Shown: in pieces, positions 9,789 through 20,398 of the stretch | Layout of the letters: each line of letters starts with the position of its first letter | How positions within the stretch are numbered: position 1 is the stretch's first letter | NCBI RefSeq assembly: GCF_022539505.1 | Contig: NC_061510.1 | Location: 275,858,330-275,922,329 of the forward strand | Origin: Lolium rigidum | Lineage: Eukaryota > Streptophyta > Magnoliopsida > Poales > Poaceae | Reading direction: 5' to 3' | DNA: 64,000 nucleotides | Notes under the pieces: model-generated | Database searches by the model: none | What the model was told of the DNA's origin: nothing | Seen by the model: only the letters and a program-made list of their open reading frames with translations | Program-made: the position numbers and the translations under genes

Positions 9789-12700
9789 TCAGCGCTTCAG
9801 CTTCTTGGTTTCATGGACGCGTAGAGCTCCCGTAGCTCGCGCTCCATCCAGTCCAGCCCTTCCCTTTCCAGTCCGTTGAACTTGAGCCTCCAGAGCTGCG
9901 AGAAAAATCACAGTTTTGTATATAATGTCAGCTGGGTGGTTAATCACTTTTTTCTCAATGGTAAGTTTATTGCGAATTGTCCGGAGCGCCCACGATTGGG
10001 CAAGGAACAGAGCCCACGGAATACGACGAGAATAGCCCGCAAAACTAGAAAGGATAGCGTGGAATTGAGGGAAGTTGGCCGGCCTCCAGTTACACCCCAG
10101 TAAGTCGGCGCAGGACTGCCCAAACGAACTTAGCAGGCGAGCATGAGAAGAATATGTGCGCCGCATCTTCCGGGGCTCCACAGAGCGCACACCCTGCAGA
10201 TGAAGGGCCGTGCCGAGTAGCGATCTGGAGGTTAGAGGGGAGTCTGTCTAACGCCATCTGCCAGGAGAAGATCTTTATTTTTAATGGGACCTTGGCTTCC
10301 CACATGTCTTTGAAGTGCGCCACCGACGCGCCCTGGGAGAGCCTGAAGTATAGGGATTTTACAGAAAAGTTTCCAGAGTTCTCCAAGTGCCATCTGATCT
10401 GATCCTTTCCCTGAGCCAAAGCAACCTCATCGACCATGTCGCAAAGGTCTCTCCACTGAGTGGTGCAAACCTGGTCGAAAGCTCGGCGAAACCGGATGGC
10501 TAAGCCTTCCCCTTGAAGAGCCTGACCCACCGAGATTGCCTCATTATCACAAATGGCAAAGAGTGCCGGGAAAACCTCTTTAAGAGGCCTTGAATCGATC
10601 CACCAATCAAGCCAGAAGTTGGTGCGGGCCCCGTCCCGCACCAAGTGCTTCGCTCCTACTTTGAAGAGGTGTTTAACCTTGTGCAGGTTCTTCCAGAATG
10701 GCGATCCCCCTTGCCCAGAGCCGCTGAAGATGTCATCTGCGTCGCGATACTTAGCTCTGATCAACCTGGCCCAGATATTGTCTTCTTCATGATACAATCT
10801 CCAAATCCATTTTAGGAGAAGGGCTTGGTTCATTTTCTTTGTGTTTAGCAGTCCAAGTCCTCCGATCTCTTTCGGTCTACAAACCGTGGGCCAGTTGACC
10901 AAATGGTATTTGCGTTTTGGACCAGCACCTTCCCAGAAAAACTTGGACCTATGTGAGTCAAACCTTGCATGGATCCCATCATGCAGTAAAAACAGGCCCA
11001 TGGCAAACATTGGTAGGCTGTCCAAACAAGCATTGGAAAGAATTAGTCGTCCGCCCGAGGACAGTAATTTTCCAAGCCAGGGTTCAATCTTTCCAGCCAT
11101 TTTCCTTACAAGGAAGAACCATTGCTCCAAGGTCAATTTCCGATCAGAGATGGGCAGGCCGAGATAGATGAAGGGGAAGGCTCCCAGCTTGCAGTTGAGC
11201 TTGTTGGCAATCCGACGTTGGGACTCCGAGGTTGTCCCATGACGATTACCTCACTCTTATGGTAGTTGATTTTCGGTCCCGACATGTCTTCAAAGCACAT
11301 AGCGGGAACTTCAGGTTTGCAATGTCTTCTTCGGAATTCTGAATCAGAATTAGCGTGTCGTCCGCATACTGCAGGTGAGAGACTCCCCCGGGGATCAGGT
11401 GCGGGACTAACCCGTGGATGTGGCCTGCACGCCCGGCGGCACAAAGTATAGTGGAGAGAGCCTCTCCAATGAAGTTAAATAACAGCGGAGAAAGTGGATC
11501 CCCTTGTCTCACCCCTCGCTTGTTACGAAAGAATGGGCCAATCTCCCCGTTGATCGAGATGGCAGTCTGCCCTCCAGACACCAACCGCACGATACGGTGG
11601 ATGTACCCTCGTCAAACCCTTTTCCTCGAAGCACCTCAGCAAGAAAATCCCAGTTCACACGGTCATACGCTTTTTCGAAGTCGAGCTTGAGCAGAATCCC
11701 TCCCATCTTCTTGGACCTGATCTCATGAATAATCTCAATGAGAGCCAGAGGCCCATCGAGAATGTTTCTACCCTTTATGAAAGCGATCTGGTTTGGGCTG
11801 ATGATTCTGTTGGCCACCGGGTCAAGGCGAGTCGCGTAAGCTTTGGACACAATCTTGAAGATGACGTTGATGAGTGCTATCGGTCTAAATTGGGTAATCT
11901 GGTCCGCTCCCGGGACCTTGGGGATGAGGGACAGGATACCAAAGTTTAGGCGGGAAATGTCTATGCGCCCCAGCACAAAGTCATTGAGGATGTGTAGGAC
12001 TCCCTTTTTGACCAAGGACCAGAAAGATTTGAAGAAGATCACCGGCAGACCATCCGGGCCTAGGGCCGTGTTCGTTTTCATCTCATTGACAATGCTGTCC
12101 AACTCTTCTTCAGTGAAAGTGAGGGCCAGATTAGTGTTTTCCTCCTGAGACACCCTAAGATGAATCGGCCAAGCTTCAGGCGCCAACCCGCAGCCCCTAG
12201 CTGCAGTTGTGCCTAGTAACTGTCGGTAGAAATCGTAGACGTGCTCTTGTATCGCCTTGTGATCCGTGATCGGGCCTTGGGGGGTGTTAAGGACCGAGAT
12301 GTGGCATTTGCGCCGACGACCGTTCGCAACCGCATGGAAGTACGCAGAGTTAGCATCCCCCTGGAGTGCCCAACGTGTCCTGCCCCGCTGTCGCCAATGC
12401 TCCTCCTCTACCCTATAGAGTTGGAGAAGTTGTTCTTCGAGATGATATCTCTCTGCCCAGCCCTCTTCGTCCAGTCCTCCCGCATCGGCGTGTAGGTCCA
12501 GTTGAGCGATCTGGTCGAGCAGGCCCTTTTTTGCCTCTTTGGAGTCACGACCGAGATTGTGACTCCAACCTCTAAGATGCTGTCTGAGTCCCGAACTCAT
12601 GAAATTCCACCAGTCAATGATGTCCCTGCCGCCAACTTTGGTACCAAGCTTCTCCCACGAAGCTTGCACCAATGGGCGAAACTCTGCTCGCTCAAACCAG

Positions 12701-13444
12701 CTTGATTCGAAGAAGAACCGGTTACTTCGGACAGGGGACCCTTCCCCTGTGTCAAAAAGGAGTGGAGTATGGTCCGATCCGAGGCTAGTTTCGGCCGCCG
12801 AGGAACGAGAGAGGGAAGATGGATTCAAAGGTCGGCGAGACGAACACCCTGTCAAGCGCAGAACGAACCGGGTTGAGCTGGCGATTGGTCCAAGTATACC
12901 TTGCCCCTGTGCGCGGTATTTCTCTAAGGGCCCAGCTCGCAATATTTTCATTGAAAAAATCCATCAGTGGCCAGTTCAGGTTACTATTATTCTTATCGTC
13001 CTCAGACCGAATCAAGTTGAAGTCCCCTCCCATGAGGAGGGGTCTAGTCGTAGCAGCAATCTTGTTAGAAATCTCTTGCAGGAACACTCTCGAACGTCCA
13101 TGATCAGCCGGCCCATAGACACCAATCACATCCATCGTGCGGTTCGTCGCCCTATGAAGAACCGCCACACTTAGGAAGAATTGACCCCTGTCAATCGATC
13201 CCACTTCGAAAACGATGTCTCTGACCCCAATGAGCATCCCGCCCGATTGGCCAGCCGCCGGGAGCCAGTCCCAGAAGACTTTGTCACCCACCTCAAGACT
13301 TCTGAGCTCTGTGTCGGTGAAGTCTTGCTTGACAGTCTCTTGCAGCAGCACCACGTCGATCCGATGAAGGCGTAGGTATTCCTTGAGGAGGGTTCGGCGC
13401 CCCTTCCTGCCGAACCCTCGGATATTCCAAAATAAGCACCTCAT
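9789..13444 (-). pseudogene. LINE ORF2: endonuclease-reverse transcriptase, frameshifted
   Basis: In cis this protein would nick target DNA and reverse-transcribe the LINE RNA. An APE-type endonuclease comes first (13444-12785): CLFWNIRGFGRKGR at the start, QE near residue 36, GGDFNLI, LDRVFV, then SDHTPLL just past a frameshift. The reverse transcriptase follows (about 12100-11250): FRPIALINVIFKIVSKAYA, LDFEKAYDRVNWDFL, GVRQGDPLSPLLFN and the catalytic QYADDTL. The C-terminal zf-RVT-like domain is at 10350-10100 (WEAKVPLKIKIFSWQ, then C-x2-C). The full length would be about 1,218 residues, normal for the family. Breaks lie near 12800, 11605, 11310, 11220 and 10092. The break near 12800 is removed by reading CTCG as CTG, and the one near 10092 by shortening a G run. 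The start ATG overlaps the ORF1 stop. Confidence 0.92.
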
Positions 13445-16400
13445 TGGGAAACCAGCTGTAGAGCCCGTGCTCGGCGGGTTAGAGGTCGAGATCCGATGGG
13501 GTTTGGTCGCGCCGCAGCCCTTCTGCTTTTAGCTTTGATTGTTGCGCTTCTGAGCTTGCACCGCACCTTCGCGAGAGCCCCCCTTGGGCTCTGTTGAGTA
13601 GGGGCAGCACCCGAGCCCTGGCTTGATTGAGGGGGAAGAACTTCCGAGGTCTTGATTGCTGCTCCCTTCTCTTGAACCTGTTCCTTGTCCTTCTCTTGCG
13701 TCTGTTCTTTGTCCTTGGCAGCCTGCTCTTCTACCTTTTGTCTGGCCGCTGCTAACTCAGCCTGAGCCAACTCTTTAGCTTGTATGAGCGCCACAAGTTG
13801 GGCAGGCGATTTATCTACCGATTTGAATAGGATGCAACTATCTTTCGCCACATGGAGAAGGTGTTCAACAGAAGAATCTTGGAAAGCAGTAAACTCAGCA
13901 AGGGAGGGCGTACCTAGGATCTGGTGTGAGGAAGAGCTCGCCGCCGCTTTGTCCGCCGAGGCGTTCATGGCATTCTTGTCCGCCGTGAGACGAACCGCCC
14001 GCTCCAGCACCGGCCCGTCCGTGAGACCCTTGCCCCGGGCGCTCTTCCGCTCCGCGAGCGCCGGGAGGGCCTTGGAGCGGGGGGCCCGAGTCACCGCGGC
14101 ACCCAATGCCGGGATGGGAGAGTCTTCGAGAAGCAGCTGCCGGACTGTGGAGGTGCGCGCGATCGCCGGGGCCTGGTGAAGTCCTAAGGGGGTTGCCGGG
14201 GAGTTCTGATCCACCACCGCGCAGTCCGCCGCCTGGGCAGCCTCCAGCATGAGTCTTCTAGAGGGCCTGTCGTGGTTACTCTTGCTTCTCTTCTCACTGT
14301 CGCGCTGCAATTGTTCCTGGGTGGGTTGGGGAGGAGGACTCGCCAAGCCCGCATCTTCTCTGTCAGCCTGAGACAACTGGATCGCCTTCCCAGGTGTAGG
14401 GTCGCTCTGTCCCGCGTCGTTGGGGTCCTCTGGCGTGTCACAGATGAGAGATAATGAAACTTGAGGTGGGTCGGAGTCCGGAGAACCAGAGGGGGTCTGC
14501 GGCTGAGGTTGCACCGCGGCGCTGTGTAGGAGCTTGGCCACTATTGGGAAAATGTCCCCAGAATCAGTGAGGTTGGAGCCATATTGGGAGAACACCGAGG
14601 CTGGGAGTTTGACTGGAGAGCTGGTGCATTGAGTAGAAGGGGCATTAGCAACTTGGCCCACAGCGCCAGAGCTCGACAAGGGAACTGACTTACGACCTTT
14701 GCCTCCAGCCCCTCCCGGCGGGGCCGAGGACACTTCCTTGCCATTCTTCCGGTGGCGCCCCCTTCGCCCATCCCAGCGGTCCTCATCAGTCTCTTCGTTG
14801 TCCTCATCTCTGTCTTCCTCGCCCCTCTTTTCTGGAGGCGGCTGTGGAGCGTGGGGGGGGGGGAGTCGCCAGCAGGCTCGTCTTCTCGCTCGACTCGAAT
14901 GCGGTACCCCTGCATGTTGACGAAGATAGTGATGAACTCTTGTAGTTTGGCCGGAGCTTGGCAGCCTACAGACATGCGAATGGGCGCGGATGGGTGCGCA
15001 AGAGAGTCCATATCCACCCCAATCGGACGGCCAAGTTCCCTAGTGCTGAGAAGGAGCCTGTCGGCCTGCCGAAGTGGTGGTGGAACGCCAATAAGGCGAA
15101 CCCAGGTTTCCACCAGGGATTCCGAAGCGAGAGGGTCCCCAACTGGTACCGCAATGAGGGCTTTGAGCTTGCTGGATGGGAGGGTCAGGCCTCCTCCTCT
15201 GATGGCAATCCTAAGGCTTTCTTTGGAGGGGAACACCACAGCAAAATCAGATTGGCTCAGGCGGCGCACTTGCCAGTCCCAGTTTTCGTCGACCAAGTCC
15301 TTGAATTCTTCTTCCACCTCTTCCTCAGACAGATTGCCTTGCTCAATGATGACAGTGGCTGAATTGGCAGTCGGTTGTTGAAGTTCATCCTGGGGAACCT
15401 CACAGCACATGAAACCCCTATGTCCGCCCCCGTATCCCGCCCAGAAGGGAGCCAGGGCCTTGGAGAGCGCGGCGCACATCGCCGAGAGGTGCCCAGGCTT
15501 CTTACAGTTGACGCAGAAGGAGTCTTCAGTACACTCCGCTTGGAAGTGACCTTGTTTGCCGCAATTATAACAAGTGATGTTTGCGACGTCAGGATTGGCC
15601 GGCCCCGCCACCCCAGAGGCAGAGGCGTCCACCGTCGGCGACAAGGGACCCGACCCTTGCAGCGGACGAGGCTGGCGGAGGGCACGCTTGTTGTTTGGAC
15701 CTCGACCTGGCTCGCGCCCACGAGGACCAGGCGGAGGTGGCGGTGGCGGGAGACGCTCATGCCGGAATCTGTCTTCGTCCATGCGCCGCGACGCGCCTCC
15801 ACCACGATCCCCATCGCGGTCTCGGCTTCTCTGCTGACGGCGCTGTTCCTCTTGCTCCCTATCGAGTTTGTGCCTGAGATCTTGCTCACGAGAGCGGTGG
15901 TGGCCTCCCTGGCTATCCTCGAAGGAGCGCTTGCCGTAGTAAGTGTTTCGGTCCATGGGCGCAAGCACTGGGAGGGAGCTTTGGTCGGTGGAGGCTAGGG
16001 TTAGGGTTTTTGCGGACAGGCGATTGCGGCGCACGTCGCGAGGGGGCGCGGGGAAACCTAGATTAGGATCTAGGGTTCCCGAAGGGAGCCAGAACCACTT
16101 AAAAGGGCGCAGCGGAGGGGTAGGAATGGAAATAGAAGGAAAACACTCATCCTCCGCCCCCAGATCTGAGAGAGCGGCCACGTGTAGCCCATCGGACGGC
16201 TCCCCGGAGAGCCCCAGGATGCCCCTGGGCCCGGACGAGTCAGGACAGCCCACCGCGGGCAGCCCACCAGGCCTAGGCCGCCCCAGCGGGCCGGGAGGGT
16301 CCGACAGGGATTCCCCTTCTGCCCCAGCGCCGTCCACCAGCGCAGGCCGCCGCAGCGCCGCCACCCGCGGCGAGGCCGCCGACGCCGGCAGAGGGATTGC

Positions 16401-16797
16401 CACCTCCCCCACGCGAAAGGACGAGCAAACGGCGCCCCTCGGAGAGCTCGAAGCAGAAGAAGGGATCGACCGCGGCATCCCCCAGGACGGCAGTGGAGGG
16501 AACTCCGCGCCGCCCAGATCCAGCGGCAAGCGGGGTCCGTCCGAGGCGTGCAACGCCGGCAGCGCCGGAACCTCAAGCAGGACAGGGCCCGCCCAAGGCG
16601 GCTCGAAGAAGTTTCCCAGATAGCGCACAGCGGGGGAATCCCTGTCATCCCCGACCATGGGCACGACCCGCTCCAGATCTGAGACATCCTCCCCTCCGTC
16701 GTCCAAATCGGAGACCAGAAGCGCGTCATCCTCCACCAGGGGGGAGAACCTACTCCCCGACGGCGGGCCGCACACCGCCGCTTCCCGGCGCCCCCAT
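13441..16797 (-). pseudogene. LINE ORF1: RNA-binding protein with two zinc knuckles, one frameshift
   Basis: ORF1 proteins coat LINE RNA. The N-terminal third is low-complexity and proline- and serine-rich, followed by an Arg/Glu/Asp-rich stretch (around 15900-15760). Two CCHC knuckles come next at about 15577-15450 (CYNCGKQGHFQAEC and CVNCKKPGHLSAMC). After them is a DUF4283-like region (about 15330-14890, with WDWQVRRL and VRLIGVPP). A run of ten or so C (minus strand) near 14866-14878 shifts the frame; on its far side the protein continues for 430 residues, with a Lys/Glu/Gln-rich coiled-coil patch (13800-13650), to the stop at 13441. The full protein would be about 1,110 residues. The true start is unclear: in-frame codons near 16775 are not ATG, and an ATG at 16797 lies in another frame, so a further indel is likely. 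Confidence 0.8.
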
Positions 16798-16936
16798 GGG
16801 CGGCGGGACGATGGCGACGGCGGCGGGGCGGCAGGGCGACGTCCCAGTCACCTTCCGCATCGCCAGGCCACGCGCGCGCCTTGAGACACATCTTACTATG
16901 CTTCCTGCCAATAGCAGAGCATGTGGCGCACGGATC

Positions 16937-16951
16937 AGGATAGGAGTACTT
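16937..16951. repeat. LINE target-site duplication, right copy
   Basis: AGGATAGGAGTACTT, identical to 9536-9550, abuts the 5' end of the LINE. Confidence 0.92.
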
Positions 16952-18539
16952 CTCATTACTTTATTTTATTTCCACGAAATTCTAATTTAATGGTGGAAAT
17001 ATTTTGTCGCCAGTGTGGTTTTGCATGCTTTTGGTGCCATATCGGTCCGACACGGCACAAATTATGTACTATATTATTACCGGTAGCGCTATGTTAGTGG
17101 CCACGCCCACTACTAGGTTACTTTGTACTAGTGTTCCAATCAATTTTATATGTAGAAGCCCCAAACCATTTTTTCTTGACTCCTCATATTTATTTTCAAT
17201 TCCGGCAGAGCAAGTTAGGTCCTAAGCCATTGGATCTACATCGTGATTCGTGCTAGGAGGTGAGTTCAACCGATATTTTTGTAGATGCAAATGGATTTGT
17301 AACTGAGATTTTTCTAGCCAGTTATACTTATAAAAAAAATCAGTTACTACAAGTAATACTTACATCACTTGACTAGGAACTAAGCTAATTCTCAACTAAA
17401 TCAAAAATAAACACAACTTCTCGATTTTAATAGGAAACCTACCTAGTATCCTAGATTTAGCACGGCAGGAATATATGAATTTGGTAGTGATGAAACGCTT
17501 TCCATATACGATAATCTTGACCAGCTCATTGTTTTTTCAGTTTCATAGGAGTTGAATCAATGTTTGTCTACTAGTAACTCTTGCTTTCTTCTTCCTCTTC
17601 TTCACATCTGTTGCATGCTGCTCTTTTTGTGTTCCGTGGCTAAGCTATTCTCGCCGTCGCCGGCCGGGTGACGACGTACTGCTTGGATAGGGTTCAGGAT
17701 TTGGCAGTAGAAGGTCGAACTCTCACTTTCATCTCTCCCCGAGGTCACGGGACACGTACCTACGTGTGGAAGGCTGGACGCCGAAGCATCGACGTTTGCG
17801 ACAGATGCGCCGGCTGGTCCAGCGGCGAGCTTGCCCAGCGATGCTCCCTTGTTCGACTTGTCGTGTCTGCTTCATTTGCCCTCCGATCCCCGGTAGAAGT
17901 AGTAGATGCATCCGCCATGGCAATGGCCCCATTCTCCCGATCCATGAATTCTCAGGTGGTCTCCCTTCTCTAGTTACTCTGTATGCTCCGTCGTCCTGGA
18001 TTACTAGCCGCGCTCCCTCTTCCACAGGCCTGTTTCCGGCACCTCCTGTGTGTCCGTTTCTGGAGGCGGTGGCCCGATTTGTATGTGCATGCACGTGGCT
18101 GTGTTGGCGTCCTGGACTGCAACCAATCTAGTACCAGAAAAAATGAGGGAAGACTCCTATAGTATCCCTCTATTAGGTGAGACCCTGAATCAGCTCATAG
18201 AAATCATTTTTAGAAAATGCAAAAAGTTCTTTTTTTGTAAAACTTAGCTATGGGTTGTATCTACGTCTCCAAGAAATTCCAGCTCGAAATTTGATCCACA
18301 TTTAGAGAGGTAAAATGAATAAATTCTATTGTGAATAGTGTCAGCTTTTGGTAAATAGTGTTTCATACTATTCGTGTCCAAATTTATCTTTTTAGCCTCT
18401 CTAAGTAGGTCAAATTTGAAGCAGCAACTTTTAAACGTTTGCATACATGACATAGATGTGTGTTGTCATTTTTTCTAGTAGAATATTTGAACATGTTTTG
18501 TATTTTTTTTAAAACTATCTCATAAGTCCTGCATAAAAC
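16952..18539. other. Intergenic DNA right of the LINE
   Basis: Most of this block is AT-rich and non-coding. A GC-richer patch (about 17640-18130) has short overlapping frames on both strands, up to 121 codons, without family motifs or consistent splice sites. I see no gene I can support. Confidence 0.5.
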
Positions 18540-19395
18540 CAGATTTTACCCAAGTTGCCCCTGTAAAAAGAGGTATTCCGACAGTAGCTCGGACACCTTA
18601 CCTAAAAATACTCCATCCACTAGGTTACCTAAAAATGCTCCCCTTACCGAAAAACTGCTTATATAGGTAATGGGGGCAAAAAGAATTACTCCAACGGCTT
18701 ACCCATTTGTGGGCCCATACACAGTTTTTTTTTTGGTAAGAACCCATATTTTGGCTCCAATGACCCATGACCACCTAGTTTTTGGGTAAGGTGCCATGTC
18801 AGCAAATAGGGACGCTAGAACCCAACCGCCCACACCGCCACCGTCTCTGCCACATTTGTTCGCCAATTCTAGCCAACTAATCGCGGCCCCGACTCGATTC
18901 GCCGCCTTCCCGTGCAATTTGGGCTTAATTTATCACCGTCCCTATACCAATCACTCACCTCCTTTTGCTAAAGCTTGGCCATGGTGGAATGAAGAGAGGA
19001 ACTTGGCCATGGCGGAGTTCGTCACCTCATGTCGATGCTTGACCTTCTTCAAGCCGGAACTTGATCTCATCTGCCTTCTCGCCGGAGCTCTACCATGCAG
19101 GAATATTCGTGGTGGCGCGGCCGCTTAAGGTCAGGAAAACTAGAGCGCCATCAGATGGGTAGGGGGCACCGTTGGCAGCCTTGGGGCGGGTAGGAGGGCA
19201 CCATCAGCACCATTGGGGGTGGACAGGTGGGAGCACCAACTGCAGATGAATGGGAGCGAGGGGCCAAGAAGAAATTGGAAACAAAGAAGGAAGTATAAAA
19301 GAAGAGGAAAAAAGGCAACCCACTAATATATATGGGCCCTATTTGCAGATATTACATGTTGCAATTTTTGGGTAACCAGTTTTGGGTAAGCTAGA
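18540..19395. repeat. Possible degenerate DNA element with inverted TTACCCAAAA motifs
   Basis: The left side carries several copies of a TTACC(C/T)AAAA-like motif (near 18550, 18600, 18624 and 18700). The right side carries its complement, TTTTGGGTAA (near 18780, 19365 and 19380). This arrangement suggests a foldback or subterminal-repeat transposon of about 0.85 kb. The ends and the target duplication are not clear. Confidence 0.3.
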
Positions 19396-19641
19396 AAGTA
19401 AATAAAAAATCTGTCACCTACACCTTCTCTTTCTTTTATCTATAACTAATTTGCTATTTCCTCCGTCCACGGGAAGACGCATGTGGTGGCCCTGGTGGGC
19501 CGTGGCCCATCCCAAAATTGAAGATTTTTGTCTACCCTTAAATTTAGAAATATTGGCTATATATGTTACTTATTTGGTAAATTTTTATCATAATTTGGGA
19601 GCGCAATTTTCTAGGGGGGTAATTGTTTCCTGCGTCCGTCA

Positions 19642-19769
19642 CTTCCTCCGTCACTAAAACATAACATGTCGTAACTTTATCTAAATTTAGATGTATCTAC
19701 ATGCTAAATAGTGTATGGATACATCAATTTAAATAAAGTTAAGACATCTTTCATAAAACGGATGGAATG
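19642..19769. mobile_element. Stowaway-type MITE
   Basis: The ~128-bp block starts CTTCCTCCGTCACTAAAAC and ends AAAACGGATGGAATGA, giving the imperfect inverted ends CTCCNTCCGT that mark Stowaway (Tc1/mariner) MITEs in grasses. The interior (aactttatctaaatttagatg) is also typical. It has no coding capacity. Confidence 0.65.
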
Positions 19770-20135
19770 ATCTATCATCGATTTAGTTTGAACTTTCCAC
19801 GGAGGTGCATGCAAGGCAACACGCAAAGCCGGTGGCATATGGCTAGCTGCCGGCCGGTGTACGGCACGTCGCCCGGCCGGCCCCGGACACGCCAATGATC
19901 AACTTTGTACTCCACACCCTGCAAGCTTTGTACTCCACTCTGTGAACTGTGATGATCAGTTGTGGGTTCTTCATGATCAGTTTCGCGTGCATGCATCCCG
20001 TCGAGAGGTGCTTAATTGGAGTAGCTCAAAATTCGCTGCTGGTGCAATATATAATGCGATTGGTGCAAGATCGATCACTCTTAGCCAGCTCTCCCTTTCA
20101 AAATAAGTGACTTAGATTTGTCTAGATAATATGTA

Positions 20136-20396
20136 CTTTCTCTGTTTTAAAAATAATGTTTTAGATTTGTCTAAATTTAGATGTAAATTTGAAGAAAAAA
20201 TGAGACGTCCTTTACGATACTAAGGAAGTATCTAGAATTTGTATCCAGATTTATTTTGATATATAGGTACATTTAAAGTGCAGCACATGTTAAATATTTT
20301 AAAATAGATTAATAAAAACTAAAATAAATAATTCTACATCCATGCATTTACGAAAGAAGCCAAAGATCTCCCCTTAAACTTAAAGAACGGATGGAG
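20136..20396. mobile_element. Stowaway-type MITE, probably nested in a second one
   Basis: The left end CTTTCTCTGTTTT and right end AACGGATGGAG form degenerate Stowaway termini flanked by TA (20134-20135 and 20397-20398). At 20089 another Stowaway-like start, CTCCCTTTCAAAATAAGTG, precedes it with no obvious partner, so this element may have landed inside an older one. Confidence 0.5.
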
Positions 20397-20398
20397 TA

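Larger units (their letters stand above)
9551..16936 (-). mobile_element. Near full-length LINE (non-LTR retrotransposon), ~7.4 kb
   Basis: The element reads right to left: a short 5' leader, ORF1 (about 16800-13441), ORF2 (13444-9789), a ~240-bp 3' untranslated region and a short A tail. A perfect 15-bp target duplication brackets it. This layout, with zinc knuckles in ORF1 and an APE-type endonuclease followed by reverse transcriptase in ORF2, is that of plant L1-clade LINEs (RIX). Composition is strongly GC-rich compared with the flanks. Protein-level signal is well preserved: very few in-frame stops interrupt the correct frames, but about six frameshifts do. The intact ends and duplications argue for a fairly recent insertion. 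Confidence 0.93.

Noticed and set aside
14541..16775. A 744-codon frame as a host zinc-finger gene
   Set aside because: The CCHC knuckles, the downstream endonuclease-reverse transcriptase and the bracketing 15-bp duplication make it LINE ORF1.
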